Assembly: GCF_963678635.1 (NCBI RefSeq)
Contig: NC_087063.1
Coordinates: 65,276,471 to 65,340,470 of the forward strand
Length of the DNA: 64,000 nt
Reading direction: 5' to 3'
Source of the DNA: Symsagittifera roscoffensis
Lineage: Eukaryota > Xenacoelomorpha > Acoela > Convolutidae
In this document: one piece after another, positions 40,791 to 52,523 of the stretch
Layout of the letters: every line of letters begins with the position of its first letter
Numbering within the stretch: the first letter of the stretch is position 1
The notes under the pieces: model-generated
Database searches by the model: none
What the model was told of the DNA's origin: nothing
Seen by the model: the letters and a program-made list of their open reading frames with translations, nothing else
Position numbers and translations under genes: made by a program

Positions 40791-41236
40791 TTTCCGCTAG
40801 GATCAAAATTTTGCCAATCTTTTTGATCTGTACTCCAAAAACAATGTTTTTGAAGTTATATTGATGCAAGGTTTGAAATTGGCATGTTTAAGTCTTTGGC
40901 TTGACTAAAAAGATGAGAGGTTTATTGTTAAATCGCTCTCGGTCATATTTTTGTTACAGTTTTCGATTTTTGTTTCTGCGGTCGGTATTTCGAAAAAAAA
41001 ATTGGAAACTTTAAACATGGTTTAATATTTCGATTAATAACAAATATCGAAGACCGCCCATTTTCTGACGACAAGTTCGTTAGGTTGACAACACTTCAGC
41101 ACAATTTTGCTCCTCATATCGAGATGCCTAGATTAACTTTCACCGGCTTTAAAATGGAAAAATGCGTTATTGGAAACACAATTTCGAAAAAGGAGTTTTT
41201 CCATTTTGACGGCTCATGAAAATTATTTGATAATTT
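40791..41236. other. Left flank of the large palindrome with diverged units
   Basis: 41065-41130 looks like a diverged, opposite-orientation unit of the adjacent 360-bp repeat (tgacgacaagttcgttagg, caattttgctcc). The rest is unassigned AT-rich sequence. Confidence 0.4.
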
Positions 41237-43334
41237 AAACCTCATGAGGTACCGTTAGAATCTGTTTTTTTTACATGTATTGAAATTGTCGTCTCACAAT
41301 CAGTGTTTTTCAAATTTTTTTAGTCGCGATAATGGGACTCATGGGGTTATATTTTTGTTGAAGTTTTTCGGACGCGTCTAGAATTACTTCTTGTTGTACA
41401 AGTTTAAGTTTTTGAACATTTCTTATCGTACAAATTATTAATACTCACAGAAGACTTTGGATTATCTAATAGATCACATTCTAAAAGTAATGTTGTTTTT
41501 CCCTTGGATCGAAGCTACACATTTTCGAAGGACGAGTTCTTCCATTTTTGACGGCCTTTGACAGTCCATGTGGGCATCTTGAAGAGCTCAGTGTTAATTT
41601 ATAATGTAAACCTGATAGGGTGCCGTTGGAACAATAGGCAAAATTGCGTTGGTCTTTTTTGTAACCTATTGAAATTGTCGTCACAAAATCAGTGTTTTTT
41701 TCGGGTTTTTTTTAGTTGCGATAATGGAAGCAATGGGGTTCTCTACACATTGAAACTTATCAGACTCGCCTAGAATTGCTCGTTACCGTTTAGACACTAG
41801 TTCATACCACTCTCAGAAGAATTTGGTTTTTATATTGGGTCACTTTATTAAAAGATTGTTGTTTTTCCCTTGGATAGATGCTACACATTTTCGAAGGACA
41901 ACTTTTTCGATTTTGACGACACATGACAGCCAATGCAGCTGTCTCGAAGAGCTCAGTGTTATTTGATTATTTAAAATTTCCAAGTTAGCGTTGGAACTGG
42001 GAGCAAATTTTTGCTGGGCTGTTTTTAATTTAATGAACTTGTCGACATAAAATCGCTTGTTTTCGGATTGTTTTTGTCGTGATAAAAACATATGGGATTC
42101 TCTACACGTTGAAAATTTTCAGACGCGCCAAAAACTGCTCGGTATCGTACAGATTTTAGTTGAAGCACTCTCAGAAGGTTTTCGTTTGTTTGAAAGGTCT
42201 TTTGGTAAAAAGATAATTGTTTTTCCCTTGGATAGATGCTACACATTTTCGAAGGACAAGTTCTTCGAATTTTAACGACACCTGACTGCCAATAAGGCTG
42301 TCTCGAAGAGCTCAATTTCTTTTGTTCATGTAAATCTAGCTACATAGCGGTGGAACCGGGAGCAAGGTTTTGCTGGGGTGTTTTTAATTTAATGAACTTG
42401 TCGACATAAATTCATAGGTTTTCGGGTTGTTTTTATCGTGATAATGGAACGTATGGGGTTCTCTACACGTTCAAGCTTGTCAGACTCACCTAGAATTGCT
42501 TGTGACTGTTTAGACACTAGTTGATAACACTTTCAGAAATATTTGGTTTTTATAATAGGTCACTTATAAAAAGATTGTTGTTTTTCCCTTGGATAGATGC
42601 TACACATTTTCGAAGGACAAGTTTTTCCATTTTTGACGACCCATGACAACTAATATGGGCGTGTCGAGGAGCTCAATGTCATTTGATTATGTTAACCCAC
42701 CATAATAGCTTCGGAACTGGGAGCAAAGTTTTGCTGGATGTGTTTTTATTTTAATGAACTTGTCGACATAAAACCGGTAGTTTTAGGATTGTTTTTGTCG
42801 TGATAATGGATTGTAGGGGGTTCTCACACACTGATTTATTTTCAGAAGTGCTCGGAATTGTACAGACCGTAGTTTATAACACTCTCAGAAGGATTTGGTT
42901 TGTCTAATAGTTCACTATGGAAAAAGGTTTGTTTTTCCCTTGGATAGATGCTACACATTTTCGATGGACAAGTTTTTCCATACTTGACGACACATGACCG
43001 CCAATGTAGCTGTCTAGAAGAGCTCAATTTTATTTGCTGATGCAAAATTAGCTAGATAGCATTGGAACTGGTAAAAAAAATTTCATTGGGTGTTTTTAAC
43101 ATTTTGAACTTGTGTACATAAAGTTGGTGGTTTTCAGATTTTTTAGTCTTGATAATCGAAGATATGGTGTTCTCTACACGTTGAAAATTGTCAGACGCGC
43201 CTAGAATTACTCGTTTTCGTTTAAAGACTAGTTATTAACACTCTCAAAAGGATTTGGTTTATCTAATATGTATTTTTGTAAAAAGTCCTAATAAGTATTT
43301 TTGTAAAAAGTTCTTGGATAGATGCTACACATTG
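41237..43334 (+). repeat. Left arm of a 5.3-kb palindrome, about six 360-bp units
   Basis: The core ttggatagatgctacacatt recurs at about 41507, 41870, 42229, 42590, 42942 and 43314, a spacing of 352-371 bp. The arm is matched in inverted order by 44408-46524: the coordinate sums of corresponding points stay near 87,741-87,761. The outer end (41237-41256) contains cctcatgagg and ggtacc. The open frames inside recur on both arms only because the DNA does. Confidence 0.88.
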
Positions 43335-44407
43335 AAACAATCTTTTCATTAAGTGACCTTTTCTAAACAACTAAAACTTCTGAGAGTGCTATCAACTAGC
43401 GTCTAAACCACAACAAGCAATTCTAGGCGAGTCTGATAAGTTCCAACGTGTAGAGAACCCCATACGTTCCATTATCACGACAAAAACAATCGAGAAAGCT
43501 ACCGATTTTATGTCGACAAGGTTCATTAAGTTAAGAACACTCCAGCAAAATTTGCTCTCGGCTCCAACGCTTGGTAGATTTGCATAATCAATTGACACTG
43601 AGCTACTCCAGACGCCCATGTTAGCTGTCATGTGTCGTCAAAAAAGAAAAATACTGTCCTGCGAAAATGTGTAGCATCTATCCAAACACTTTTATCCAAA
43701 ACATCTATCCAAAACAACACTTTTAAAGTGACCTATTACAAAAACAAAATTCATCTGGGAGTGTTAACAACTGGTGTCGAAAAGGTAATGAAAAGAGCAA
43801 TTCTAGGCGAGTCTGACAAGTTCCAACGTGATGAGAACCCCATATGTTCCATTATCACGACAAAACAATCCAAAAACTACCAATTTTATGTCGACAAGGT
43901 TCATTAAGTTAAGAACACCAGCTAAATTTTGCTACCGACTCCAACGCTACCTTGGTAGGTTTGTTTAATCAAATATCATTGAGCTCATCCAGACGCCCAT
44001 ATTAGCTGTCATGTGTCGTCAAAATTGGAAAAAAATGTCCGTTGAAAATGTGTAGCATCTATCCAAGGGAAAAACAACAATCTTTTTCCAAAGTGACCTT
44101 TGATAAACAACCAAAATCTTCTGAGAGTGTTATCAACTAGTGTCTAAACGGTAACGAGCAATTCTCGCCAAGTCTAAGAAATTCCAACGAGAAGAGAACC
44201 CGATACGTTCCATTATCACTACAAAAACAATCCGAAAACTACCGATTTTATGTCGACAAGTATCATTAAGTGAAAAACACCAGCTAAATTTTGCTCCCGG
44301 TTTCAACGCTACCTTGGTAGGTTTATTTAATCGGATAACACTGAGCCCATCCAGACGCCCATTTTAGCTGTCATGTGTCGTCAAAATTGGAAAAAGTTGT
44401 CCTTCGA
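43335..44407 (-). repeat. Palindrome centre: three 360-bp units, all inverted orientation
   Basis: At 43334 the repeat switches abruptly from plus to minus orientation. Three units in minus orientation follow (cores near 43672, 44049 and 44413) before the matched right arm begins. The centre therefore has no partner in plus orientation and would form the loop of a foldback. Confidence 0.75.
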
Positions 44408-46524
44408 CAATGTGTAGCATCTATCCAAGAACTTTTTACAAAAATACTTATTAGGACTTTTTAAAAAAATACATATTAGATAAACCAAATCCTTTTGGGA
44501 GTGTTAACAACTAGTCTCTAAACAAAAAAGAGTATTTCTAGGCGCGTCTGACAATTTTCAACGTGTAGAGAATACCATATCTTCCATTATCAAGACTAAA
44601 AAATCTGAAAACCACCAACTTTATGTACACAAGTTCAAAATGTTAAAAACATCCAATGAAAATGTATTACCGGTTCCAACGCTATCTAGCTATTTTTGCA
44701 TCAGCAAATAAAATTGAGCTCTTCTAGACAGCTACATTGGCGGTCATGTGTCGTCAAATATGGAAAAATTTTTCCATCGAAAATGTGTAGCATCTATCCA
44801 AGGGAAAAACAAACCTTTTTCCATATTGAACTATTAGACAAACCAAATCCTTCTGAGAGTGTTATCAACTAGGGTCTGTACAATCCCGAGCACTTCTGAA
44901 AAAAAAATCAGTGTGTGAGAACCCCCTACGTTCCATTATCACGACAAAAACAATCCTAAAACTATCGGTTTTATGTCGACAAGTTCATTAAAATAAAAAC
45001 ACTCCAGCAAAACTTTGCTCCCAGTTCCGAAGCTATCATGGTGGGTTAACATAATCAAATGACATTGAGCTCCTCGACACGCTCATATTAGTTGTCATGG
45101 ATTGTCAAAAATGGAAAAACTTGTCCTTCGAAAATTCTAGCATCTATCCAAGGGAAAAACAACAATCTTTTTATAAGTGACCTATTATAAAAACCAAATA
45201 TTTCTGAAAGTGTTATCAACTAGTGTCTAAACAGTCACAAGCAATTCTAGGTGAGTCTGACAAGCTTGAACGTGTAGAGAACCCCATACGTTCCATTATC
45301 ACGAAAAAATCAAATCCGAAAACCTATGATTTTATGTCGACAAGTTCATTAAATTAAAAACACCCCAGCAAAATCTTGCTCCCGGTTCCACCGCTATCTA
45401 GCTAGATTTACAAAAACAAAAGAAATTGAGCTCTTCGAGACAGCCATATTGACAGTCAGGGGTCGTCAAAATTCGAAGAACTTGTCCTTCGAAAATGTGT
45501 AGCATCTATCCAAGGGAAAAACAATTATCTTTTTACAAAAAGACCTTTCAAACAAACAAAATCCTTCTGAGAGTGCTACAAATAAAATCTGTACGATACC
45601 GAGAAGTTTTAGGCGCATCTGAAAATCTTCAACGTATAGAGAATCCCATATGTTTCATTATCACGACAAAAACAGTCCGAAAACTAGCGATTTTATGTCG
45701 ACAAGTTCATTAAATTAAAAACAGCCCAGCAAAACTTTGCTGCCGGTTCCAACGCTAACTTGGAAGATTTAAATAATCAAATAACACTGAGCTCTTCGAT
45801 ACAGCTACATTGGCTGTCATGTGTCGTCAAAATGGAAAAAATTGTCCTTCGAAAATGTGTAGCATCTATCCAAGGGAAAAACAACAATCTTTTAATAAAG
45901 TGACCCAATATAAAAACCAAATTTTTCTGAGAGTGGTATGAACTAGTGTCTAAACAGTAACGAGCAATTCTAGGCGAGTCTGATAAGTTTTAACGTGTAG
46001 GGAACCCCATTGGTTCCATTATCGCAACTAAAAAAAAACCCGAAAAAACACTGATTTTGTGACGACAATTTCAATAGGTTACAAAAAAGACCAGCGCAAT
46101 TTTGCCTATTGTTCCAACGGCACCTTATCAGGTTTACATTATAAAATAACACTGAGCTCTTCAAGATGCCCACATGGACTGTCAAAGGCCGTCAAAAATG
46201 GATGAACTCGTCCTTCGAAAATGTGTAGCATCGATCCAAGGGAAAAACAACATTAATTTTAGAATGTGATCTATTAGATAATCCAAAGTCTTCTGTGAGT
46301 ATTATTAATTTGTACGATAAGAAATGTTCAAAAACTTAAACTTGTACAATAAGAAGTAATTCTAGACGCGTCCGAAAAACTTCAACATAAATATAACTCC
46401 ATGAGCCCCATTATCGCGACTAAAAAACTTGAAAAACACTGATTGTGAGACAACAATTTTAATACGTTTAAAAAAAACAGCAGCGCAACTTTGCCCGTGA
46501 TTCTAACGGTACCTCATGAGGTTT
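44408..46524 (-). repeat. Right arm of the 5.3-kb palindrome
   Basis: An inverted copy of 41237-43334, including the unit-specific feature of a duplicated gtatttttgtaaaaagt near 43270-43310 mirrored at 44430-44475. It ends at 46505-46524 with the exact inverse of 41237-41256. Arms are about 90% or more similar by eye, so they are not brand-new. Confidence 0.88.
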
Positions 46525-46527
46525 AAC

Positions 46528-46935
46528 GCAAAATGATTCAAAGTCTGAGTGTTACTTTTGATTACTCGAAACTGTACAAAAACCATTTCTGACCTCAGTG
46601 GAAAAGCATCTTTTTTTAATTTTTGTCGGGTTTGGGAAGGTGAAATCTTTGTTATTTCTCGAAATTTGGATGTACCAATCTTCAATACGAATCAATTGTC
46701 AATACCAATCAATCTTCAATACCAAGCTATTGTTTTGGTCGATTTTTTCTCGAAGCAAGCTGATTCAGAGTCTGAATGTTGGTTTCGATTGCTCGAAGCT
46801 GTACAAAAACCGTTTCTGACCTCTCAGTGAAAAAATATCTCGTTTTTTTTGTCAGGTTTGGATAGTGTAATTTTTTTTTCGATAATGGGATTTACCAATC
46901 TTCAATATCAATCGATTTTCTTTAAATTCACAGGC
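46528..46935 (+). repeat. Two-copy direct repeat, offset about 228 bp
   Basis: ctgtacaaaaaccatttctg at about 46572 and ctgtacaaaaaccgtttctg at about 46800, with matching flanks on both sides (tcaaagtctgagtgtt / tcagagtctgaatgtt; taccaatcttcaata). Noncoding. Confidence 0.7.
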
Positions 46936-47396
46936 AAAGAGAGTGCTGTGCCTTTTTATTTATTTTTAAACAAAAATTGTAAATATTTTTTGGAAACAGT
47001 CGATTCGAGCATAGGGTACTAAATTTTTTTTTTTAGTTTTAACTTCGACGTAAGTGTATTTCGTTTAGTTTTCGCTTTTTTTAATATTCATTTAACTTAT
47101 CTGATTTATGTTTAACTTGGATGATTTCTAGCTTTCAGTTTTTGTGGCAAGGAATTTGTTGTTCCCTAAAAAGATTGCTTATATTCAACGTTGGGACCAT
47201 GTGTAGGCCTTCTCGTGGTGGTCCTGTAAATGATCAGCAAATCTGTTGATCTAGCTAACTGCACATTAAAAATACATATATATTGGATGATTTTGCGATC
47301 TGCATCTGTATAACGCTTATGCAAGCAAAAAATTCCGACAACAATTCCAATACTTCAGCTTTCCGCAACCCATGTTGCGACTTTGCGCAACCCAAG
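46936..47396. other. AT-rich stretch, nothing recognised
   Basis: Poly-T-rich, no ORF of note. A short CG-containing segment begins near 47360 and leads into the next minisatellite. Confidence 0.45.
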
Positions 47397-47406
47397 TTTA
47401 TGTTGC

Positions 47407-47832
47407 GACCCTGTTCGACTCAAAATTCTACCCTGTTCGACTCGTGATTCGACCCTGTTCGACTCATGATTCGACCCCGTTCGACTCATGATTCGAACTT
47501 GTTCGACTCATGATTCGACCCTGTTCGATTCATGATTCGACCCTGTTCGGCTCATGATTCGACCCTGTTTGACTCATGATTCGACCCTGTTCGACTCATG
47601 ATTCGACCCTGTTCGACTGATGATTCGACCCTCTTCGGCTCATTGTTCGACCCTGTTTGACTCATGATTCGACCCTGTTCGACTCATGATTCGACCCTCT
47701 TCGACTCATTGTTCGGCCCTGTTTGACTCATGATTCGACCCTGTTCGACTCATGATACGACCCTGTTCGACTCATGATTCGACCCTGTTCGACTCATGTT
47801 TCGACCCTCTTCGACCCATGATTCGACGTTGT
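47407..47832 (+). repeat. 22-bp minisatellite, about 19 units
   Basis: The unit gactcatgattcgaccctgttc repeats with point variants (ctcttc, gtttga, ggctca). The last, diverged unit (tcgacccatgattcgacg) is where the 9.64-kb duplication begins, and it reappears at 57451. Confidence 0.9.
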
Positions 47833-47939
47833 TCGACTATAGTGTTCGTTCGTCCGTCTTAATGTGCGACGAAAATCGGACTCCGCTTCCCGGGTTGCGT
47901 TAGATTTTAACTACCTTATCCGAAAAAATCTCCACAAAT

Positions 47940-48242
47940 ATGATCGTATTGGGTACAAGATTTAATCAAATAGTTACACAAAAAGATGAGTCGAGACGTA
48001 TTGATTACAATGTTCAATCAAAGAAATTTCAGTCTGAAATTGCGCTGATAATTGGCAGCCCTTTTTCGAAATTGATTTTAAACAAATTTTTTCTAGTTGT
48101 AACATCTGTTACTCTAGTTGTACTTGTTTACTTACAATCTGTGTACTTATTTAAAAACAAAAATTTTAGCGTGTTTTTCTGCCAACTACTATATACTGAC
48201 GGGGGAGCAATACAAGTGCTCGGCCGACGGAAGATCGGATAG
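47940..48242 (+). CDS. Possible 5' exon with hydrophobic segment, copy 1
   Basis: ATG at 47940. The reading contains a strongly hydrophobic stretch (FLVVTSVTLVVLVYLQSVYLF, about residues 51-71) that could be a signal anchor. It ends at 48242 in a different frame from the Cys-rich ORF that opens at 48200. If the two belong to one gene, an intron lies between them. I cannot choose the splice sites; aaattttag near 48169 is one candidate acceptor, but the Cys-rich frame has a stop at 48197. Confidence 0.35.
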   Translation: MIVLGTRFNQIVTQKDESRRIDYNVQSKKFQSEIALIIGSPFSKLILNKFFLVVTSVTLVVLVYLQSVYLFKNKNFSVFFCQLLYTDGGAIQVLGRRKIG

Positions 48243-48826
48243 TCCTAAGCCAAAACTGTCAAGATTTGGGCCACGCCTTGGCTATGGCATGCACAAAACA
48301 GATACCAAACGTTAACGATTGGATCGTAAAGTCAAAATATTGCAAAGATGGTCCAAACAAGCCACCGTATTCCGATACCCAATTGGAAGTACTTAATATG
48401 TGTGTTCAGCCTTTTATCAGAGGTTCTATGAATTATCTTCAATCGCCGTGCTTATTTAAAAATGTTTATCAAAGCATTGCTGAAGATGACCCTTTGCAAA
48501 AGAAATTCGGATGCGCAGTGAATTGTTACGATGATCTCTTTGCTAAAGAAAAGGGAAAAGGACAAATTTACATTAATGACTGGTGGCCAGAATGTGTAAC
48601 AAAATGTGATAAAAACCCTGGAGGGAATGAAGGTGTGGTTGATGAAAACTCTGGGCAGCCAGGGAATAAAAGTGTGGTCGATGAAAATTCTGGGGAGCAA
48701 GGGAATAAAAGTGTGGTCGATGAAAACCCTGGAGAGCCAGGGAATGCAGGTGTGGACGATGAAGCTTCAGCAGATAAAAATGTTTCGGATACAACAAGTG
48801 ATGCAGGTATTGTTTCAAATACTTAA
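48200..48826 (+). CDS. Cys-rich protein gene with 13-residue acidic repeats, copy 1 (5' end undefined)
   Basis: The frame opens after TGA at 48197 and runs to TAA at 48824-48826; there is no clear start, so this is probably a terminal exon. At least nine Cys occur before residue ~140 (NCQDLG, ACTKQ, KYCKDG, MCVQ, SPCLF, GCAVNC, ECVTKC), a spacing that suggests a disulfide-rich, secreted domain. The tail has about three and a half copies of a 13-residue unit (SVVDENSGEQGNK type) encoded by 39-bp repeats. AATAAA lies 42 nt after the stop (48868-48873). The family is not recognised; this is the only host-like gene in the window. Confidence 0.55.
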   Translation, partial: RGSNTSARPTEDRIVLSQNCQDLGHALAMACTKQIPNVNDWIVKSKYCKDGPNKPPYSDTQLEVLNMCVQPFIRGSMNYLQSPCLFKNVYQSIAEDDPLQKKFGCAVNCYDDLFAKEKGKGQIYINDWWPECVTKCDKNPGGNEGVVDENSGQPGNKSVVDENSGEQGNKSVVDENPGEPGNAGVDDEASADKNVSDTTSDAGIVSNT

Positions 48827-48867
48827 TATCATGGTTGATAACTATTAAGAGAAAAATATTGGATCCC

Positions 48868-48873
48868 AATAAA
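48868..48873 (+). promoter_or_regulatory. AATAAA after the Cys-rich gene (copy 2: 58509-58514)
   Basis: Canonical hexamer 42 nt downstream of the stop codon, just before the LTR of the decayed retroelement. Confidence 0.45.
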
Positions 48874-48891
48874 TGGATCCCAGCAAGTTTC

Positions 48892-49237
48892 TGGAACCAG
48901 TTCTAAGCTAGAATTTGTAATTGGTTATAAATATAATTCCCTATTTCTATAAAATATTCCTAACTAACCAATCATATTCCATCCCTAACATTTACACTTA
49001 CACCAGAGCAATTTGAATTAAATTTAAAATACAGTTGTTCTCCTTCTGAAAACTAACTCGCATAAACCAATATACACTAGATCTATTGAGACTAGGAGAT
49101 TTAAGAGTAAGATTAAGATTGGTATTAGACTAAAAAGTTGCACGAATCTATCCGGCTGAAATTAAGATAGCGTGACGAGCAGACGGTGTACCTTATCTGA
49201 AATTACTCTATGAGTACAGTACAAAGTACATAACTCA
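48892..49237 (+). repeat. 5' LTR of the decayed relative, copy 1 (346 bp)
   Basis: Begins tggaacc and ends aactca, as in the large element. The 3' half is clearly similar (gttgcacgaatctatccgg, gcgtgacgagcagacggtgt). It is shorter and lacks the 13-bp hairpin. Primer site tggtgcgacc starts at 49240. Confidence 0.85.
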
Positions 49238-49331
49238 TATGGTGCGACCAAAATCTCGAACACGACCTTAACTAACTTAGATTTAGATTAAATTGATTTT
49301 AGAAGAATTAGACATTTGCAAAATTGCAAAA

Positions 49332-49568
49332 ATGATTGACGAAATAGAGAATTTATTAGAAATTTCTCTACGATTCAATAAATCTCCGCCAATTTTCCAA
49401 ACAATACGAGAAATATCAGGTATTGCGAGAAGACCAAGGACAAGGCACGATCCACGATTAGGAAGAAATTTACCGATTGACTTCAAGATAGTACGACGGA
49501 AAGCGGAACAAACCTATGTATTTAGAATCCTTTCCGCATTAAATTTAATTTTTCATTTGAGGACATGA
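49332..49568 (+). CDS. Leader ORF of the decayed relative, copy 1 (78 aa), still open
   Basis: Homologous to 15898-16131: RRPRTRHD, RNLP, YVFRIL and a final FHLRT align with the intact element. The frame is also open upstream to 49293. It is one of the few parts of this element without a stop, although it is short enough for that to be chance. Confidence 0.5.
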   Translation: MIDEIENLLEISLRFNKSPPIFQTIREISGIARRPRTRHDPRLGRNLPIDFKIVRRKAEQTYVFRILSALNLIFHLRT

Positions 49569-50169
49569 AAATTGAAGAAATCCTCTAGTAACCTTAAGGG
49601 TGCTAAACCTACTATTTATACAATAACGAATGATAAAACAACACAAGTCGTTCTCCCCAAAAATACAGCAAAAAGTTAAAACACATTGAAAAAAAAATTA
49701 TTGAATAAAAATACAAAATTTAGTTAATTTAAAAAATAATTGTCAGTTTTAAAAATCTATACACATCATTTCTTCAGCCCAGCTTCATCACCTAAAACAG
49801 GGAATTTCAAAAAACTAATATCATCTAAGCTCTAGCTTAAGCCTTTTCAAACTTAAATTTCACATTAAATCTTATCAAGGCTTATCCTTGTTTTCTCTTA
49901 AATTATCTTAATTTAAATAACAGATCATCAAGGCTTTCCTTGGATCTTTAGAGTCATTTATATTAAATTTCTCTAACTTCTGGTCATCAAGGCTTTGCTT
50001 GGATTAAACAGAACAATTTTGTTCTCCACTTTCCACATTTTTAAAATGTCTAACGACCTCAAACGTCGATTCACTGTCCAACCCTTATCAACGACCTAGG
50101 TCTAAATGAAATTTTTGAAAGAACTAACCGTTTTAGTTAAGATAAACAGTGTAATTTAATCATTAATTT

Positions 50170-51195
50170 TTAGTTAAAAAAAACCATACCCACATCAAAA
50201 AAAAAATAGTAGAAAAACAAAATTTTGAAGGACAAAGTTTATATTTTAACCACAGAATCTCATTCGATACAAAAAGACCAATATCACCCTCCTCAGTAGG
50301 AAACTCCTACATTATGGTCATAGTTGACGTATTTACACACTAGGTAGAACTCAACCCAGTACCTCATTGTCATGCCTAATATGCATATACAACATTTTAT
50401 GAACACTGGATAGCGAAATTTGGATTACCGGAAACCGTTGTCACAGATAATGGCACTGAGTTTATTAAAAATGAAATAATCACATTATGCCATCTATGTA
50501 ACATTAAACACAAACCACGAAAATCTCATGCCCCTAGGGCTAATGGTTCAGTCGAAGGAATGAACCGTTCACTACAAGAATATCTCAGTTGTATCATAAA
50601 TGGAAACGATACAAAATATACTGAATGTTCAACAGAAGTAAAATTATATCCTTTTGCTTACAGTTTTCACATAGCCAAAACCTTAGGACAATCAACTATG
50701 AAATGGTTTTTAATCGAAAGTTACGGAAATCAATAATGTTCACAGCAAACAACTCAAAAAACACACAAGGTTATTGCCAACCTAGAAAAGAATCAATGTG
50801 TTATAATCTACCATTACATACACACGATGAAGATCAATTTCATATTTCATCACCCACATACTTTAAAATTAGTCTCGGGCACACATACCGAATTGATATC
50901 AAACCGAGATAAAAAACTCAACGAAATTTATCACAAAATAACCAAAAAACTATTACAAAGACAGAACGTTCATTCCCAAATAAATTCACGATCACACCAG
51001 CTCCAAATTTAAAAATTGGAACAATTGTCCTAATCCCAAAATTTGTAACACAAAAGGGAATATCTAAAATATTACAATCAATCCGAAAAGGACCATTTCA
51101 AGTTATTGACAAGCCCTTTGATGTAACATATCAATTTATTGATTCAAATAAAAAAGAAATTGTTCAACATAGAAACAAATTTCTACCATATTAAC
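50170..51195 (+). pseudogene. Integrase remnant of the decayed relative, copy 1
   Basis: Starts near the sequence equivalent to 24,320 in the large element. The three catalytic acidic residues are still visible (VDVFTH, TDNGTEF, SVEGMN), but TAG follows the first motif, further stops occur near 50378 and 50735, and a frame change lies near 50690. The C-terminal domain reads through GISKILQ-type sequence where the large element has its TAA, showing that a Lys codon is the alternative state. Confidence 0.8.
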
Positions 51196-51297
51196 CAAAA
51201 GAATGCGCTCTTTGCGAGCTAACACCATTATACTCCGTTACAAGACTCAAAGTTGTCCACATTCAGACATTAATCTAAAACAAACAAATGATATAAA

Positions 51298-51561
51298 TTG
51301 TTCACCACAAATTTTAGAACAAAAAATATTAAAAAAACCCGACAAAAATCCCAAGGAAAAAGCAAAAAAAAACAAATACCTCAGAAACAAAAAAAACGAA
51401 AATTAGAAGAAAAATATTTACCACAAGAAGTAAAAGAAAAATCTCAACAACGACAATCATCGCGACTTCGAAATCAACCACGAAAAGATTACAAAACCTT
51501 CATTCCACGATCTAAAATATTGAAGAAGTATGAATCCCAAAAACACCTTTCAAATTATTGA
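51298..51561 (+). pseudogene. pol C-terminal basic tail of the decayed relative, copy 1
   Basis: Lys-rich, ending in RQSSRLRNQPRKDYKTF, the same tail motif as 25590-25640 in the large element. It is separated from integrase by stops. Copy 2 (60938-61180) ends earlier because a CAA codon has become TAA. Confidence 0.6.
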
Positions 51562-52523
51562 TCAAAATAAAATTTTCAGAAATATAGCAAATCTTTCTTC
51601 TCTTTCCTGAAAATTCAGGCTGACACTCTTGAACAACTAATCAGAAACTATCTAAACATCACCTCAGTCTGACACCACTTCTTTAGCCGACACTTTGCAA
51701 ACATCAAACATATATGTAACTACAACTAAAAAACCTCCAGGGCAACAAGCTAATATTTGAAAACCGAAATAAACAAAATGTGAATATTACAACGTTCATC
51801 TACTAAATTGTACAAAAATCAACAATTTTGTCCCAACTTACACTCCTAATTTCCTTTAAGGAAAAATAATAAATTAGCCTATAAAAAACAGCATATGATT
51901 TTTTAGCGTGAAGTACGAATAACTCCTGGTACCCTTGATCATCCAATAAATCAAAATTCTTAGACCTTCAGATTTCTCTTCACCAAAAATTGCCTATATC
52001 CAACCCACTTGTCAAAAATCAATAAACAATCCGACCACACTCAAATTTAGACTGAAAAAGAAAACGATAATTCGACAAGAACGAATCATTTCTCAGTTGC
52101 TTCTGTCCAAATCAGTCAAATTTGTCAAAATCACAACTTCAAAATTTTTTTCAAGCCTATCAATCTTTTTTCAAATCAGCATAATTTTTGTTATAGATAC
52201 TTTCGTACTATTTCTTTTTCTCTTCATAATTTTATGCAGTTTTTCATAATTTTCTAATCATAATAGAAAACCTACCTCAACTTTGCAAAAATTCATGACC
52301 ACCTCCTCAGGTACGATATTTCAACAAGTATCTAAATGTTAAGACATCTATTCAACAAGAAGACATTTTTCTTCTTTTAGTAATATTTTTCTCATTTCTA
52401 AATCCCTAATTCTGACAATGAACAAATATATAAAAAAAGGCAATAAGAAACTTTGCATTAGCAACGATAGTTTTAATCACTTTCATAGAAGAATATTATA
52501 GTCAACATAAATTTTCTTCATAG
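51562..52523. other. Spacer and decayed small-membrane-ORF region, copy 1
   Basis: It corresponds to 25689-26705 of the large element. Hydrophobic coding fragments remain around 52190-52290 and 52340-52510, and the donor-like cctcag/gtacga is retained near 52312. No intact ORF. Copy 2 is at 61202-62163. Confidence 0.5.

Noticed and set aside
41481-46185. ORFs of 65-96 codons repeated in the palindrome (with MCSIYPREKQ and similar)
   Set aside because: They recur because the DNA units recur, are disrupted at random between units, and carry no domain.
47407-47832. Regular 22-bp repeats considered as a CRISPR array
   Set aside because: Units are contiguous without spacers, in a eukaryotic context; it is a minisatellite.
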